Below, piece by piece: positions 5,904 through 7,418 of a stretch of 7,418 nt of DNA. The number at the start of each line of letters is the position of its first letter. Positions within the stretch are counted from its first letter, which is position 1. Source of the stretch: Bdellovibrio sp. (GTDB lineage Bacteria; Myxococcota; SpSt-1050); NCBI GenBank assembly GCA_020725805.1, contig DYEF01000041.1, forward strand, positions 1-7,418, read 5' to 3'. Position numbers and translations under genes: made by a program. The notes under the pieces are model-generated. The model had not been told where the DNA came from and did no database searches. It worked only from the letters and a program-made list of their open reading frames with translations.

Positions 5904-7112
5904 TTATTTTGATACCGATTTAGTGAGAACCTCGTCTCCGACCACAAGCTCCCTGAGTGATGAAATAACAAGCCCTGTAGAGGCTCTGTCTCTGGCATCA
6001 ATAATCATTATTGCTCCGACTATCTCATCCGGATACTTCACATTACCTTCGTACTGGTAATTATATTCGATCATACTCGTATCCAGCTGGTCTCCTCTCC
6101 TCACTACGAAGAAGATATTTCCTTCGAAAATCCCGTCTTCCCTGCCTTTATCGATTACAACCAGATGATGCTCGCCCGAGACAATCCTGTCTTCCACTGT
6201 TGTATATACAATGTAACCCTTTGAATCAACCTGCGGAGGTCTCGCCTTGATCTTTCGGACATTATCTTCCTGCCACGGCAGTACATACATCCCTCTGGTT
6301 ATATCAGCATATGAAGTAAAAATTCGGGCAGTTGCGACATCCTCATCAATCTTAACAATTTTAAGTCCGCCGAGTATTTCTACCGCATACCCGACAATAG
6401 CATCTTTCTTCTTGGGATGTTTGATTGCCTTGGGTTTATCAAATATCATAAATCTGTCACCAACCTTGATCTCACTCAGATTGGCAAATTTGAGATATAC
6501 AGAGTCATAAGTCGAAAGCATATATTTTTCTTCGAAGGAGGATATTATCCGTCCTGCATATTCAAGCTCTTTCTTGGAGACAAAGGTATCCCTTCTGATA
6601 TAGGTTGCAAAATTCGCAGCACTCACTATCTTCCCTGTCATACTGACAGAACCTTCCATATCTTCCGGAACATCTATCCCCATACCCTCGACAGTCCCCA
6701 TTGAAACCTCGCTCAGCTCCTTTGGTTCTTTCTCATCAACAGGTTCATATGATTCAACGAGTGCCGGCATCTCTTCTCCACCGGGAGTAAGTTTGAGTTC
6801 ATTACCGGGATAAATCCAGTGAGGATTAGATATATACGGGTTGTATGACCAGAGTTTGGGCCAGTACCAGGGTGAATTGAGAAGTCTGGAACTTATATCC
6901 CACAGCGTATCTCCCGGCTGAATAGTATATTTTTCCTGAGACGGGGCTGATACCTTCCCCTCTTCCCTGATGACTGCCTTTCCCGAGACTTTATCACTCT
7001 TGCCTTCCAGCAGGTCCTTGGCAGAATCATCCTTAATCTGAGGATTCTCCCCTGCACCGTACACAATAACAAGCATAAGTGCCAAAAGTGAAGCCAATAA
7101 TATTTTTTTCAT
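5904..7112 (-). CDS. LysM-domain cell-wall-associated exported protein
   Basis: This 402-residue protein has a signal peptide (MKK, hydrophobic run about 4-18, cleavage near VYGA-GENP). A polar linker leads to one LysM domain (about 61-109: YTIQPGDTLWDISSRLL, then a Trp-rich centre and IYPGNELKL), which binds peptidoglycan. The remaining 290 residues are beta-rich, with repeated short glycine-turn segments such as KVGDRFMIFD, TRGMYVLP, GREDGIFEGNIFFV and VVGDEVL, like the C-terminal part of other LysM proteins found in Gram-negative bacteria. The start is the ATG at 7112: GGAGGA lies 5-6 bases upstream and the signal peptide begins there. A TTG at 7130 would add six residues and also has a GAGG upstream. 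It is the first gene of a two-gene unit with the propeller protein. A structural envelope role is inferred. Confidence 0.85.
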   Translation of the reverse strand: MKKILLASLLALMLVIVYGAGENPQIKDDSAKDLLEGKSDKVSGKAVIREEGKVSAPSQEKYTIQPGDTLWDISSRLLNSPWYWPKLWSYNPYISNPHWIYPGNELKLTPGGEEMPALVESYEPVDEKEPKELSEVSMGTVEGMGIDVPEDMEGSVSMTGKIVSAANFATYIRRDTFVSKKELEYAGRIISSFEEKYMLSTYDSVYLKFANLSEIKVGDRFMIFDKPKAIKHPKKKDAIVGYAVEILGGLKIVKIDEDVATARIFTSYADITRGMYVLPWQEDNVRKIKARPPQVDSKGYIVYTTVEDRIVSGEHHLVVIDKGREDGIFEGNIFFVVRRGDQLDTSMIEYNYQYEGNVKYPDEIVGAIMIIDARDRASTGLVISSLRELVVGDEVLTKSVSK

Positions 7113-7113
7113 C

Positions 7114-7129
7114 TGATTCCTCCGAATCA
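7114..7129 (-). promoter_or_regulatory. RNA hairpin presenting the LysM gene's ribosome-binding site
   Basis: On the minus strand TGATTC (7129-7124) and GAATCA (7119-7114) form a perfect 6-bp stem, extendable by one U-G pair, whose 4-base loop is GGAG, the SD core. The ATG at 7112 begins one base after the stem. The SD is therefore in the loop and partly in the stem, which could modulate ribosome access. Confidence 0.45.
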
Positions 7130-7150
7130 AAATTCCTCAATCTTTTTGGT

Positions 7151-7178
7151 ATTTTACATTTAATATATTTATTGTCAA
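7151..7178 (-). promoter_or_regulatory. sigma70-type promoter of the LysM/propeller operon
   Basis: On the minus strand a perfect -35 TTGACA (7178-7173), a 16-base AT-rich spacer and TAAAAT (7156-7151) form a strong promoter. Transcription would begin near 7144, giving a leader of about 32 bases that contains the SD hairpin. Confidence 0.8.
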
Positions 7179-7418
7179 GAAAATGGTAAAGAGCAAACCT
7201 GTTTATCTGCAAGTGTTACTTATTAATACCATCAGGAGAATGAACGGTAAAATAATTGTGATAACCGAAAATCAATTGGCCAATCAATAAATGTTAGCTG
7301 ACCGGCCGCCAGATAATTATACTGTAATATCAATATGTTAGATATGGATTATCTGAAGTGCTTAAAATCATTATTGATCTGGATAAAGCAATTGCTTAGT
7401 AAAGAGAAAAAAGTGAAT
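7179..7418. other. Intergenic region with only short or interrupted reading frames
   Basis: With the LysM promoter region this makes about 306 bases without a secure gene. On the plus strand a 16-codon frame (7240-7290, preceded by AGGAG only one base before the ATG) is followed at once, in frame, by another ATG and a second 16-codon frame ending near 7341. A third frame from ATG 7335 or 7344 stays open to the window's end (28 or 25 codons) but has no SD. Two perfect palindromes are present: ATTGGCCAAT (7275-7284) and AAGCAATTGCTT (7386-7397). This could be a decayed gene, the start of a gene to the right, or plain spacer. Confidence 0.4.

Noticed and set aside
7275-7397. Palindromes ATTGGCCAAT and AAGCAATTGCTT as operators
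   Set aside because: They are unrelated to each other, without flanking promoter elements, and short palindromes of this kind are common in AT-rich spacer.

Overview
The window looks like chromosomal DNA from a Gram-negative bacterium with moderately low GC (about 40-45% by eye). The evidence is a set of envelope proteins: a Spy/CpxP-like periplasmic protein, a LysM protein with a signal peptide, and a beta-propeller with a possible lipoprotein signal and an Asp/Ser/Ala-rich linker. Linkers of this kind are common in Myxococcota/'Deltaproteobacteria'-type and related phyla, but I cannot fix the phylum. Genes are tightly packed, mostly with strong Shine-Dalgarno (SD) sequences, and several good sigma70-type promoters are readable.

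Layout: (1) 1-151 holds a pair of identical 15-bp repeats, possibly an insertion-element end or an operator pair, and a strong intrinsic terminator facing the minus-strand genes. (2) 152-1854, minus strand, is a complete three-gene unit: ECF sigma factor, zinc-binding membrane anti-sigma factor, and Spy/CpxP/ZraP-like periplasmic helical protein. The first two genes overlap by 8 bp and the third starts 10 bp after the second. (3) 1855-1948 is a divergent intergenic region with a near-consensus promoter for the next gene. (4) 1949-3367, plus strand, encodes an unusually long class II (zinc-dependent) fructose-bisphosphate aldolase. (5) 3368-3521 is a dense control region: two crossing inverted repeats, a perfect TGTGA-N6-TCACA palindrome, and a promoter. 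(6) 3522-4719, plus strand, is a two-gene unit: a small SCP2-like protein and a probable exported protein of unknown function. (7) 4776-7112, minus strand, is a second two-gene unit, transcribed first as a LysM-domain protein and then as a YVTN-type beta-propeller protein; its promoter (TTGACA-N16-TAAAAT) and a hairpin around its SD are visible. (8) 7179-7418 contains no convincing gene, only short or interrupted reading frames.

How the genes may work together: the ECF cassette reads as an envelope-stress or metal-response circuit in which the periplasmic helical protein could be the sensor or an effector chaperone. The LysM/propeller pair and the SCP2-like/exported pair also concern the envelope or small-molecule binding. 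The aldolase is central carbon metabolism and appears to be transcribed alone. I found no CRISPR array, rRNA, tRNA or transposase gene. The least ordinary items are the ECF cassette with a Gly/Met/Pro-tailed partner, the control region at 3383-3500, and the repeat pair at the left edge.
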